From: Rotaria sordida
Taxonomy: Eukaryota; Rotifera; Eurotatoria; Philodinida; Philodinidae
Direction of reading: 5' to 3'
DNA: 64,000 nucleotides
Assembly (NCBI GenBank): GCA_905250125.1
Contig: CAJNOL010000588.1
Location: 56,656-120,655 of the forward strand
Shown one piece after another: positions 1 to 12,194 of this stretch. The translations under genes were made by a program, and so were the position numbers. The notes beneath the pieces are model-generated. The model ran no database searches. It was not told where the DNA came from and worked only from the letters and a program-made list of their open reading frames with translations. How positions within the stretch are numbered: position 1 is the stretch's first letter; the number at the start of each line of letters is the position of its first letter.

Positions 1-2347
1 AGAAATATTGGTTTTTTTTAAGGCATTTATTCAGACAAGCAGGGAGGTTGATACGGCTGGTTTTTAAAAAAGAAATGTGAATTGCACCACATGTGTGTTT
101 TATAATTATGATACTAGAGTATACTAAAAGATTGTATACACTATTGAAATGGAAAGTTGAATTTGTAGTCTAAATACTACAATCGATGGTATATGATGTA
201 TACTCATTCTTGGTTAATTTTGGATCGGATTTTGTTATAATACAGTAAAAGAAAAAAATCTCCGGAAAACATTAAAGTTTTTTATGGTGTGTAATATAAC
301 TTTATTTTGCAAATTCTTGTCTGAATTAATTAGTTTATCTTGTTTATAAAGCTTTATTCTTATTATAATTTTGTTTTTAAATTCAAAACTTAATCGAATT
401 CTCATGTCAATGCTGACCAATATAAAGTAAAACAAAGAAAAAGATAAAATTCTTGTCCTCTTAAAAGAAATTTCTTTATATTCAACAAAATATTCTTGCC
501 TATCTCTTCTCATCTATCAATAATTTTCCTAATTCTAATTCTATTCCTATTGAACTTTTTCAATCATCAATTTTTTTTTATTAACACTTGTTTTTTCAAC
601 TATCAATGCTGGTTCATCATTACATACAAAACAGTATACATCCGAATGGATGAAATTCCTTTTGAAACAACAACCATCAACATATGCTGTTATAAAAAAT
701 GAAAAAAAATCCAATATAATTAGATGAATGACCTATGGATCGGCCTTCTTCGATCAAGCTCATTGAGATTTACGATGTGAACATTTTTCATATTGAAAAG
801 TTTCATCGAGATTTTCTTTTTTTATAAATTGAATAATTTTTTGCATTGCTATGAATTTCAAAATGTACAAGAAATAATCTTATATGTTGATTGCTTTCAT
901 CGAAAGTAAAAAAATAACTTTTTGTAAAAACATAAATTGAAAGTTTGATAAAAGCTTCGTGTGATGAACATCTTGTTTAGATTTAAAGAAAAATTTTTGT
1001 ATTCTACAAAATTATAGTGAAATATCATGCACTTCAATAATTACAATGATATCAGTATGATTTATTAGGAAGGACTTAATTCATTAGTATTCAGTCAGGT
1101 TTCACTCTTTCGTATTTCTTAATTTATATGTTTTATTAACATTAATAGCATAATAAAACTTTGGATCAGTTAGTGACGTTTCTAAAAACGAAGTTGTTAT
1201 TCTCAGATTTTATACTGAAATATAATTTCTTTTCTATTTAAATTTTCTTTTTCTGTCCAAAGGTGTTGTACTGTTTAACATATGGTAGTGAAACGGAGAA
1301 AGAAGACAAATAGTCTATCTTTCTTATCAGTATCAATGTTTTGCCACAGCCCACTACCATACTTTAAACATCAAAACATTTAAAATTTAAAAAAAAATTG
1401 TTTTGCGTTTCAATATTAACGAGCGAACCATCTGAACTAATACCCGCCGTTTGAACTCATGTTAGGTCTACAAGGACGTCTTGGCAAGACTAGCAGTAAT
1501 CTAAAAGTGTTTGTTTCCATACGTCCACTAATAGTATTTCGACATGAAGTTTTATTATTGCCAATAATTTTATGGATGACTATTTGTTATGCTTTTTCTA
1601 AAACTTGAAAATCTTGCATCAATTGTAATAGATATTAGTAGACATTTCAATGGGTTGTTGTCTTACGTTCCTTATAATTATTATAGTATTCAAATGTTCA
1701 CTTACATTTCAAATTCAAACAAAGAATTTTTCTAATAATGTTACTCTCTCAGTTTTGCTCATATATAGTTTTGAGGGCTATGATGACATATTAAACATCA
1801 ATCCCAATGCCATTTTTTTTAATTGAGAATTTATAGTTTTTATCTTTGGTTTTGGTCATTATTGGATCATATGTATTTTGATTAAAGAAATGATGTAATC
1901 AATATGTAGTCGGTATACTGTTCATTAAATATAGATTACAAATATGCATGAAAAAAATTGTTAAATTTTACATTATTCTTTTTAGATAAAAGAATAAAAA
2001 TAATCTGACAACCCTATATGTTATTGTATATTTGATTCTCATACTTCAAATGAAACATATGTGACAGGAAGTTTATCTTTCCTGTTTAGTAATTTCACAA
2101 TACAATGCAACATCTATTTTGAATGAATATTATTTTTTTTACTGAATTTCACATAAAAACAGAAAGAAAAAAATGACGCTAAAATATCTTTAACATGTAA
2201 CTGATGAAACGTGTTCTATATACAGCATGACGCTGAATGAATCATTGTTTTTATGAAGATATATATATATATATATATGTATGTCAATAACGTTTTAAGT
2301 CTCAGTCAAAACCATTTATACTACAATTTGTGATATATTGACAAAAT
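1..2347. other. AT-rich intergenic DNA, no convincing gene
   Basis: No reading frame with coding character and splice support was found. Short open stretches near 545-725 and 1457-1606 encode hydrophobic, low-information peptides and are treated as chance (see rejected items). A run of alternating AT lies at about 2258-2280, just upstream of the first gene. Its promoter probably lies in the last few hundred bases, but no specific element can be named. Confidence 0.6.
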
Positions 2348-3283
2348 ATGGCATACTCATATACAAATCAACAAAATGTTGCTTCTAACGGCGATATGGC
2401 TGATGCATATGAACTTGGTTCGGCCATGGCTCGTGAACAATTATCAGCTGAAGATAAAAAACTTCTTGATCAAATGCAACATGATACAGTAATTGTTGTA
2501 CCTGGCACATATGATCATATACATCAAGTATTGACAAGTTTAAAAATTCCATTTAAAACTGTACAACAAGATGAATTATTAACTTATCCATTGCGTCCAA
2601 AAGATCAAACAGTTTATGTTAATTGTGCTACTTCATTTCCGCCTAATGCTGCTCATCGTTTACGTAAATTTGTTGAGGATGGTGGTCAATTAATTACGAC
2701 AGATTGGGCTTTAAAAAATGTTCTTGAAGTTGCATTTGGTGAAGTAAGTTAATTATTTACCTTTACGTATATACTATATATTTTTTTGTTACTTCCTACA
2801 TCATAGTTTGTTCGACATAATGGTCAAACGACTGGTGATGAAGTTATTGGAGTACAAGTCAATGATCCAACAAATCCAATTGTAGCTGGATTTTTACCAG
2901 CTGCAAAACATGTTGATCCACAATGGTGGCTTGAATCATCATCATATCCAATTGAAATAATTGATCAACAACGTGTACGTGTTTTAATTAAATCAAATCA
3001 ATTAAATCAAAAATATAATTCATATGCTGTACTTATTACGTTTGATTGTGGTAAAGGCAATGTTATACATATGATATCACATTTTTATTTGCAACGTTCA
3101 GAAACACGTGATGCAAGACATAAAATGTCATCAGAACAATTTGCTGTTGATATGAATGCATCCGAAGGAATTCAATTAAAAGCAAAACAAATGACAAATT
3201 TAAATTATGCACAAGTACAATCATCAGTAACATCATCAGCATTTATTTATAATCAATTAGCTGACAGACTTAAGAAGATATAA
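2348..3283 (+). CDS. Class-I glutamine-amidotransferase-like (ThuA-like) fold protein, function unknown
   Basis: Two exons, 2348-2743 and 2807-3283, joined in phase 0 across a 63-nt GT-AG intron, encode 290 residues. The ATG at 2348 is the first in the open frame. A central alpha/beta core has a strand-turn VIVVPGTYDH (about residues 48-57), a second GGQLITTDWAL (about 112-122) and a late AVLITFDCGKGNVIHMISHFYLQR segment spanning roughly residues 216-239. This pattern suggests the class-I glutamine amidotransferase-like superfamily. I see no nucleophile Cys elbow, so it is probably not an active amidotransferase. The N-terminal 35 residues are polar and likely flexible. No signal peptide or membrane segment is present. 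AATAAA at 3355-3360 could be its polyadenylation signal. The function is not recognised; exon structure and frame make a real gene very likely. Confidence 0.8.
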
Positions 3284-3768
3284 AACAAAAATTGAAATTT
3301 ATTTTTTTATTTTTTATTTTTTTGAAACATTGTCGTTTTTTCTTTCTATTAATTAATAAATATTATAACAGAGAAGATAATTTGTTTTATGAAGAAAAAA
3401 AAATGCATAAATCAATCTGTTGCATTACAAATCTATTTACCTTGCTCTTGCTCCTTGGTTATACCCACACAAGTTTATATATACACACACACACACAGAC
3501 TAGATAGGGATTAACTAACTTTGTATGTCATTCACTGTTGGTGATTGAATTATGTACATGAAGAATAAAAAAGAAAAGGAAATGTGTAAAATATAAAGTT
3601 CGTTTTTGATTTATATATTCATTTGACAATTGCAAAGGAAAATCCTTGACAAAATTTTTTGTGTGGCAATACAGGTAAGAATAATGTAATTCATATAGAT
3701 ATTGATCTGAATATATTTATTTACAGTTTAAATTCGTATTATTTTATTGATTTTTTTTAATCGAAAGA

Positions 3769-4275
3769 ATGAATTACATACAACCGACTTCATTTCATGT
3801 ACCAGTGCATAAATCTATTGACGATCCTTGGATTGGATTACTTGTCTTATGCATTGTTATTTTCGTTTCATCGATTATTTCTATTATTATTTTATGTCTG
3901 CAATGGCGTCGTTATCAACAAAGTAAACAAATTAATAATGAAAATTATATTCTAAGTAATAAATCAACAACTGGTAAAAGACAAATACCGGTACAAATTG
4001 AAGATCAACAACCAAAACCTTATGAAACACAAGTATATTTCTTCAAATCAAATCAAATCAAATGTTATCAATATGTGCTTGTTTTTCTTTAATAGAGAAT
4101 GGAAGTATTTGTTCCACCAAATGGTGAAGAAAGAATTCATGCACGTTTTCCACCTCATGATGGTATTCCACAAGTTCATAAATTTTATGAAAGGTTTGTC
4201 TATAATACATATATCTATATAATATTGTGCTTTTGTTTTTATTTGTATTCTAGATCAACAAAAGCTTACTTCTAA
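3769..4275 (+). CDS. Small single-pass membrane protein, uncharacterised
   Basis: Three exons (3769-4032, 4096-4193, 4254-4275) join in frame to give 127 residues; the introns are 63 and 60 nt. One strongly hydrophobic segment at about residues 22-44 (GLLVLCIVIFVSSIISIIIL region) is followed by a basic WRRYQQSKQ stretch, which suggests an N-out/C-in single-pass protein with an 80-residue cytosolic tail. The tail ends in FPPHDGIPQVHKFYERSTKAYF. No signal peptide precedes the helix. The last exon encodes only seven residues, yet it is retained in decayed form in a duplicated segment near 7335-7365, which supports the exon call. No family was recognised. Confidence 0.7.
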
Positions 4276-5310
4276 TAATACAAACATTTATTAACATATC
4301 AACTTTTGAATAGTTTGACATATAAAAGAAAAAATTTATAGAAAGAAAATATTAAATAAAATTGCTTAATAATATTTTTCAATGAATTGAATTCCGTAAA
4401 GATAAAAGATCATCTTTGATTATTTTTGAATCATTTATTATTTTAATAATCAGTTGTGTAAGATCTTTTTTTTTTTGATTGTATTGTGGTTGCTAACTAT
4501 TCAAAACCTTCATGAATACTTTCACCTACAATAGCTATTAAAGGTTGTAAATACCATTTTGATTTCATTTCATCTAATTTTGGTAAGTTTAGTTTTTCTT
4601 TGATTTCATCAAATGTTAAAGCATTTGGTAAATCTTGTTTATTAGCAAATATGAGAATAGGTAACTTTTTCAGTAGCTCATAATTTGTCATTAGATGTAA
4701 TTCGTCACATGCTTCGTCGATTCTATTACGACCATTTGAATCGACAACAAAAATAACTGCTGACATCTTTGCACAGTAACAACATCATGACGGTCGAATT
4801 TTATCATGTCCACCAATATGTTTAAATTATTGTAATTACATTTTTATATATTACTGTTTCAGCATTAAAGCTGATTGTTAGTATTGTTGTTCTGTATTCA
4901 TCGAGTTTGATATATTAAGTATAGTTGTCTTTCCAGCTGCATAAAGGCCACACATGTGTATGCATACTTCCTCTTGTTTAAAAGAATAGGATGAAAATTT
5001 TTGTATTGATGAGCTTCTATTGTATATTAAATATTATATATAATTTTTTACTTTATTATGTTTTGGTATTATCAGTGAACTAAAGAAAAAGTTTGCTTAT
5101 ATATATATATAATATTTTTCTTTTTCAACACTCCATAATACGTCATCAAACAATACATTCTATTTTCTTTATTTGTGGTACTATGCTGTCATGATATACA
5201 TGGCAAATATTGTACAGTCGTAATGTAATATTGTACATATTTATTAATTTTGAAATTTTTTTGACATTGATTAGTTTATACAGAATGATGACAAAGATAG
5301 GATTATCCTC
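4225..5310. repeat. Segmental duplication, copy 1 (direct repeat with 7305-8370)
   Basis: From the last intron and exon of the preceding membrane-protein gene through the ARF-like pseudogene to about 5310, the sequence aligns colinearly with 7305-8370 in the same orientation. Shared blocks include AGTTTGACATATAAAAGAAA (about 4313 and 7381), the AAAGATAAAAGATCATCTTT run and the whole GTPase-derived stretch. Indels and substitutions show the copies are old. Confidence 0.85.
4497..5015 (-). pseudogene. ARF/ARL-family small GTPase pseudogene, copy 1
   Basis: The C-terminal half is open from 4766 to the TAG at 4497-4499 and carries ARF hallmarks: FVVDSN, then FANKQDLPNA (the NKxD guanine-specificity motif). 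The P-loop half is recognisable upstream at about 4905-4985 as GLYAAGKTT in a disconnected frame, and the switch II region reads GGHDKIRP followed by a stop and frame break near 4790. The switch II glutamine is His. The C-terminal helix of ARF proteins is missing: the frame ends soon after the position of the family's SAKxGxG-like motif. The internal stop and frame breaks make a functional GTPase unlikely. It could be read as a two-exon gene only by ignoring these breaks. Confidence 0.85.
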
Positions 5311-5499
5311 ATTTATGATAATATCACTAACACCTACACCCTGACGAGTTATGCTCACTAATATCCATTTTGTACGAATCCTAGAAAAAATATATTGTCA
5401 GCAAAGACCATAAAGTGATCCCTACCCCTCATAATACCTAAAATCTGTCTTATGCACCACGTCATTACACTGACTTGTCTTCGCTAATACCCACAGAAA

Positions 5500-6310
5500 G
5501 ACGCAATAATTTCTAAGTAAAAATCCATTTTAAAAGATTTTAAAATAAAAAATAAACTGCATAGAAACATTCATTAATGCTTAAAAACATTAACTTTACT
5601 AGTCGATAACATTCACTGTATATTCATTAACACTTGCATACAGATGCAGTTCATTGATGAACAAAAAATATAAGATATGTTGTTATGAATTTTACTTCAA
5701 AAATATCTTAACAGTGAAAATACGAGTATTTCCTCCTCAAGTATAGCATCACAGTTATGATTAAAAATGGTACGTCCTTCCTGTGTTCAACGAACTCCAA
5801 TATATTTATGCCTTCTTCACTCTGGAACCTATGAAATAAAAAATGATAAAAATTGGATGATTTTGATGAATTTTATATCAAAAACACGAAAAACTGACGT
5901 TTCATCATTTGAATAGAGTATTTTTTTGATTTTTTAGATTCCCGAGAAGAACAATACTATTACGACGCTTTACAGCAAAACAAATTTTTTTCATAAAACT
6001 TTAAGAATTTGCCATTCTAGAGTCAAAATTCTAAAAAGCTTCAAAAGCAGATAAATTTTTCTGATTGGCAATGCTTGTATTTTCACTTGTAAGATGTTTT
6101 TGAAGTACAATCACAAGAACATATCTCGAATTATTTGTCAATAAATGAATTACATCTGTATGTAAATGTTAGTGAATATATAGTGAATGTTATCGGCCGA
6201 TGAAGTTAATGTTTTCAAGCATTAATAAATATTTCTATGCAGTTTTTTATTATTTTAAAAAATTTTAAATTGAATTTTTACTTTGAAACTTCTTTTGCAT
6301 TTTGATTAGA
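5500..6310. mobile_element. Palindromic (foldback) element between the ARF pseudogenes
   Basis: A left arm at about 5500-5740 recurs inverted at about 6065-6310. Matching stretches include CTGCATAGAAACATTCATTA (5558 region) against the complement of 6215-6235, and GATAACATTCACT (5605 region) against 6183-6195. A loop of some 320 bases separates the arms, which differ by scattered substitutions. No protein is encoded. Ends and target-site duplication could not be fixed by eye. It is consistent with a MITE or foldback element. Confidence 0.75.
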
Positions 6311-7304
6311 AAAATACATCGATTTCTCTGTACACAATATTGATGACTTCTTTGTGTATGTGACGTGTTGAATTCGTTTTGGCAGCTGAGCTCATTATCT
6401 ATCGTTTTGTTGACTTGTTGATCGTGCCGCAATACTTATTTCTCATTGGAAAGGGTATTAAATCTTTAGAACTTATATATCTAGAAGACGGACAATTAAG
6501 GCGTAACAGATGAGCATCGAGAAATAAAATATGAGGCAAAGTTGTCAAAACATATTGACGTAATGAACAGAGAACTTAGTATATTGCTTCGATAATTGGT
6601 GATGACTGCTAAGAACTCTTCATTTCAATACTGTAAATTATTCCAGTTGAGGTAACAATGATAACAGTAAGCAACGGCATGCTGTAAAAGTGTATGGTTT
6701 TTCCACTAGTAAAGCAAAGCTGTAATATTATATATAAAAAAAATGCTCTGTTTTATGATGTCGGAAATTTTTTACTCAATTTTTGCTTAGTCACAACACA
6801 AATACATGTATATGAAATAACTGTATTAATGCCAGAAAGATAGAGCTTGCTTCACTCTATTCTGGAATGTATTTAGTTTTGAATAAAGCATTAGCAATGA
6901 GATAGAGAGAATAAATGCAAATATCGGTCATGCATTATACATCATCAGTTACTTACACATTGTTAGGCATATTAATAAATCTATTGTTTTTTTTCTTATC
7001 ATTCTATACTGAAATGATTAGTAGATATAAAATTTAATACCTTTTATTGTGATTTTTAAGAAAAAAAAAATTACGTTGTCTTTACACAACGATGCATACA
7101 GAAAAAGTAAGCTTAGAAAAAAAATAATTACAAAAGTTAACATCATCGCATTACGTTGATTAAACTGATCTCTCATCAAAATAAGAATCTTGTTTGAAGA
7201 TCTTCTTTTCCGTTGGATATCTTAGATAACCTAACCGGTAAAAAAAGTTAATAGTACTGTGGTCAAAACGTCACCACATTACGCTCGGACAAGTCAATAT
7301 ATAT

Positions 7305-8370
7305 ATATATGCATTGTATTTGTTTTTATTAGTATCTTAGAACAACAAAAGATTACTTTTAATAAATCAATATATAGAATAGTTTGACATATAAAAGAAA
7401 AAATTTATAGATAAAAAAATATTAAATATATTTATTTAATAATTTGTTAAAATTAATTGAATTCCATAAAGATAAAAGATCATCTTTGATTGTTTTCGAA
7501 TCATTTATTGTTTCCATAATTGGTTGTGTAAGATCATTTTTTTTTGATTGTATTGTAGTTGCTAACTATTCAAAACCTTCATGAATACTTTCACCTACAA
7601 TAGCTATTGAAGGTTGTAAATACCATTTTGATTTCATTTCATCTAATTTGGTAAGTTTAGTTTTTCTTTGATTTCATCAAATGTTAAAGCATTTGGTAAA
7701 TCTTGTTTATTAGCAAATATGAGAATAGGTAAATTTTTTAATAATTCTTCATTTGTCATCTCATGTAATTCGTTACATGCTTCGTCGATTCTATCACGAT
7801 CATTTGAATCGACAACAAAAACAACTGCTGATGCCTTTTCATAATAATGAAGCTATAACGGTCGAAGTTTATTGCGTCCATCAACATCCCAAGCTGTGAT
7901 ATTTATATTTTTATATATTACTGTTTCAATATTGAGACCAATTGTTGGTATTGTTGTTATGACTTCGGCAAGTTTTGATATATAAAGCATAGTTCTTTTT
8001 CCAGCAGCATCAAGACCAAAGATGAGTATACATACCTCATTGTGCTGAGAAAAATAAGATGACAGTTTTTTCAATGATAAACCATATTGTATATAAAATA
8101 TTATGTGTAATCTTTTGTTTTGATGTTGTCGATCAACTGAAGAAAAAAATTTTGCTTATATATATATATATGAACAACACGATTTTTTGTTCTTTACACT
8201 TCAAAATACCCTATTAACCAACGTGTTCTCCTTTTTTTTATTTGTTGTGCCATCCTGTCATGGTATACGTGGCAAAAATTGCACAATTGTAATGCAATAT
8301 TGTATATATTCATTGGTTCTAAAATTTTATTTTTTGGCATTGATTCAATTGTACAAAATGATGACAAAAA
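7305..8370. repeat. Segmental duplication, copy 2 (direct repeat with 4225-5310)
   Basis: Colinear second copy. It begins with a relic of the terminal exon of the 3769-4275 gene: an acceptor-like TATCTTAG followed by codons for a T-T-K-D-Y-F tail and a stop. It continues through the ARF-like pseudogene and its upstream AT-rich DNA with a TA repeat near 8157-8170. The presence of that exon shows the unit arose from the 4.2 kb locus, not the reverse. Confidence 0.8.
7566..8074 (-). pseudogene. ARF-family small GTPase pseudogene, copy 2
   Basis: From the ATG at 8074 the frame reads an ARF-like N-terminus with GLDAAGKRT where GLDAAGKTT is expected, then [12 protein letters not shown] (switch I) and [11 protein letters not shown] where WDVGGQDKIRP is expected. 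The P-loop Thr is Arg, the switch II Gly is Asp and the catalytic Gln is Arg. An in-frame TAG follows at about 7853, at the position of the conserved Trp after RPL. The frame then continues through FVVDSNDRDRIDEA and FANKQDLPNA until a one-base deletion relative to copy 1 near 7648. Three altered GTPase residues plus stop and frameshift mark it as dead. Confidence 0.9.
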
Positions 8371-8374
8371 TGCT

Positions 8375-11300
8375 AGGTACTCTCGATTATAATAAACTTT
8401 GAATATAAGCAGAAGAGTATCTTCGTCATCGTTAAAAGTCTAAATTTGATTAATTTTTCTGTCAAATGTTATCAATATTTTCCTTAATGATTTAGTGTTA
8501 ATACAAGTTTCGTTATTTTTCATATTTCTATATCTGTAAAGGCATAAATCTATGCTTGTCAAAAAAAAATCATTAATGTAACAATGTTAATTTGAATTAT
8601 GAATACCGAAGCTTTCTAGTTGATATTAACACAAAAAACTGATGCACATATGTTGCACATTGTTTTATGATAGTCGTTTAGCAAGTTGAACTACTGCCAA
8701 GTAAGAAAAGCAGACTTGCAGAGGAGAGAGAGAGAGAGGAAAAATTAGAAAAGCGAGAAAATAAAAGCGAAATCGATCTTTTAAACAACACGGGAAACAG
8801 CTTAGACGCTTTATTGCACTCTTTCTTCTATTACTTGCTCGCGACCAAGGCAATGTTAAAGGCGCGGAGGCGGCTGTAGCAGTATGCAAGAATAGAAGAA
8901 GAAGACTAGGAGAGAAAACAGCGAAAAAAGCGTTTTTTATTGATGAACAAAGGAAACTTCATCTTTTGCCTCTCCTTCAAAATGACTCTCTCTCAACACT
9001 CTGCTCTGCTCTGTCATGCGCTATTCTTTTTTTTTGTTTGTTACAATTTGCGACCGTTCATAGCAGAACAAGGGAATGAGAAAAAAGGGAAAAATGAAAA
9101 GGAAAAAAGAGTGAGAGAGAGAGAGAAAGTAGAAAAAAAGCAAGTAAAATAGAATGAGAAGCAAAAAAAAGAATTCTTTTCCATTGCTCTTCTCATCGTA
9201 GTCATTACTATATAGTTCTATTGCTTGCATTAGATTTAGATAAGTGAAACATGTGTTTGAGAGGATGAATACTGAAGTTGAGAGAGAAGATAATGCTAAC
9301 AACAGCAGTAGTAGATGTAGTATTAACAGCAGTAGTACCGAGTGAAGAAAAAAAAGCAATTGCAATCTTAATGAAATACTCTTCTTCTTTTTCTCCTTCG
9401 TCTTCTTTTTTTATGATTGTCGTTGTTGTCCGAGTTGCTTCACATATACATAGTCATCATCCCAAACTAATAATGATTTACAGAAGGGTGAATAAAAATA
9501 GGGAAAATTCTCACGTAATATTAGACAATCGCAAACACTCAAAGTGAGTAAGATAGACATGCTGTACATGTATACAAAGAGATGTTTTGTACTGAATCAT
9601 TCTTATTATTATCTTGTCGTCTTATTTAATATGATGTCAACGAATGAATATTGCATATGTCTAACTGTTAATATTATTCTCAAACGATCGTCTCAATATA
9701 TGTATATATATAGATATATATTTCTTTTTCTTCTTGTCTTTCTCTTGCCATAATATTATTAGATCTGTACAAGATTTCTCTTGATGATGTTTTTTTTTTT
9801 TTGTATTTTCTGTTGCTATCAACATCCCTAATATACATACAGTTTTTCCGTCTATCAACATCTATTAAAGTGCATGTCAAGCACGACGAGATGCTATCAG
9901 GCATCATCGTTTGACATTAATCGTCCTGTTATTTGCCATTTCTAGTCATCATCTTGCATACGCATAACTAAAAATTTTTCATCTATATATTTTACGGATT
10001 AGTTGTTGGTTGAAATGATGATAGACGTTTACCGGTCTTCCTGTCATTCATGGTTTTCTTCTTCTTGTTCTTCATTGTTTTTTTAGATATTTTCTTTTGA
10101 AAATTATATTTTTTTCTTTCTTTGACATATATATGTTCATCCTGTGCTATTGTTATTCAGTTTTCTTTTAGAATTGTGATAATCATGAAGATGTAATGAT
10201 GTTCTTCCGTTTTTTATTCACATTTTTTGCTTGCTATTCTATGCATGTAAACTTTTTAAATTGACATAGTGCTTTTCCACACGTTTTTTTTTCCTTTATC
10301 TTCTATATTAAGCATCAATTGATAAGATAAAGAATCTGTGTTTTCCACCTGATTATATGGAAAGCAGTTTTCTTCCTTTTCAAAATTTCTTTTCTATTTC
10401 TTCGTTGAGTTCTTCCTTTGGCGTTGTGCATCTTTCAATGACATAAATGTTTCCTCTTTTCCTTCTCGTTATTATAGATGTGTATGTTAGAATATACTAA
10501 CGGAAAAGACTAAAGCAAACTTCTCCAGTTACAGTATACGCGTCAACGATTTAATCTCTTTTATTTTCGTTGTTCTGTTTTTTGCCGCTTCTTTTCTCCA
10601 CTATTTTCCTTGCTCTTCTCTTCGTATTTTTCATGATCAATTCTACTTCGTTAGATTGAACACGCAGACACGAGAGTCTGTGTCTTCTAGCAAAGATTAT
10701 AATTAGATTGTCAAGGTAAAGTTACAGCAAACAGAGAAATAATATATGTAAGCGTATATCTTTTTTCTTTACTAAGTAAAATAACGTCGAACTATTCACT
10801 TTTTTTTATTACTATTCATTTAAAGATAGAACTCAAGAAAACTATACACTTGATATGAATAACAAAAATAGAAAAAAAGATTATTGATTTGAACCTGTCT
10901 TCGTTTGACAATTTATCTTTGTATGTCTTTTTCTCTATCTTTCTTATGTGAATATGTAACAAAGAATAATGATCGGATTCCTATCCACAAGGCGACCATA
11001 TGTTAGATTGTTTTTTAATTTGACTGTCATCGTAAATAAGTGTGTACATCGAGGCTCACAATAATACACCGGTAATAGGCAAGAAAAAAAACCTGAAGAA
11101 TAAATTCAATTAAGTCGTGCTATTTCTATATTTGTAACGACCATTTGTTACGACATTTAGCCTTAAGAGAAGATAATATCAAAGAAACATATTTTTCGAA
11201 ATGAAGATTTGTCTTATCTAATTGTCAATACGGTTTTTTTTATCTTCTTTTCCATTTAGGAATCAACATTCTTTGATTTTATCTTCTTTATGCTTGCTTT

Positions 11301-12194
11301 CTTAGTTATCTCTCTAATGCTGTTGACATTTGTTTTAAATACGTGACATAAATGAGTTGAAAAAGATTGGAAAATATTTTCTAATATTTTTATTTTTAAT
11401 CAATTTCTTCGAGTTTTTCTTTTTCTCACAATCAATCAAGTGCATATACGTCAAGAAATCAAATACCATGAAAAACATGTAAGAATAATATATATATTTA
11501 TTTATTTTTATATTTAGTTTGTATCGGTATACTTTTTTTTTCATTACAACTCATAGAAGAAAGACAACGCATTTTCTTTTTCTTTTTATATGAAAATGCA
11601 TACATCTTCTAGCAATACTCATCTTTTTTTTCTTTCCTTCTTCAGTTGCCATATCACTCGATCATCTTCATTCATGCTGGCGAGGGCTCGGCGACATAAA
11701 AATTTGTTCTGGCAAAACACTCGTATGCACACGACTTGATCGCATTCCCAACGCAATTTACTTGTCTCACATATAGCTGATTTGTCTATCTTTCCATCTT
11801 GCTTTATTCCTCTTGACTTCCTCTTCATTTCTACGAGCAACATACACCCGATCGCTACATCAATCACTTCTTTTTCTTCTTCGTTTTTTTTTTACAAGCA
11901 ACTTCTAGGCTGATGATGTAGTTCTTATTTATATATATATATATGCATACTTATATGTACTTGAATTTGACATTAATGAAAGAAACTTATTTTTAGATTG
12001 TGCTGTTGCTGTTGACCGGTGCTTTGCATGTCAGGCCACACGTCAGTTATATGTATGAAGATATAAACTCGTTCTTGCTACGTCTAGATCTGACGGTTCA
12101 AATTATAAACAAGAGCATCATCGTCATCATCATCGATGTTCTTTTTGTTCAAACAAATTTTGGAACCTTCTTGACAGTTGTCGATATATATCGT
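8375..12194. other. Long upstream region of the potassium-channel gene, purine/pyrimidine-rich
   Basis: About 3.8 kb without a supported coding exon. It has strand-asymmetric GA-rich and CT-rich tracts (GAGA runs at about 8724-8740 and 9110-9125; CTTCTT-rich runs around 9380-9410 and 10570-10640). Open frames here are low-complexity Leu/Phe/Ser or Lys/Glu translations of these tracts and are not credible. The region could hold 5' non-coding exons and promoter sequence of the channel gene, since long upstream regions are common for neuronal channels. No specific site can be defended. Confidence 0.5.

Noticed and set aside
545..725. Open frame with a hydrophobic start and a polar tail, neuropeptide-precursor-like
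   Set aside because: No ATG in the open frame before the tail, no splice acceptor near its start and no recognisable family or cleavage sites.
1457..1606. 48-residue frame from ATG with a membrane-like end
   Set aside because: Short, isolated, and without splice partners that continue a protein; composition is not diagnostic.
9021..9365. Leu/Ser/Phe-rich open frame on the minus strand
   Set aside because: It is the translation of GA/CT-rich low-complexity DNA and has no splice or family support.
12000..12194. In-frame extension upstream of the Kv start
   Set aside because: It begins at a non-ATG codon, is unlike Kv N-termini, and the ATG at 12195 gives the expected [14 protein letters not shown] start.
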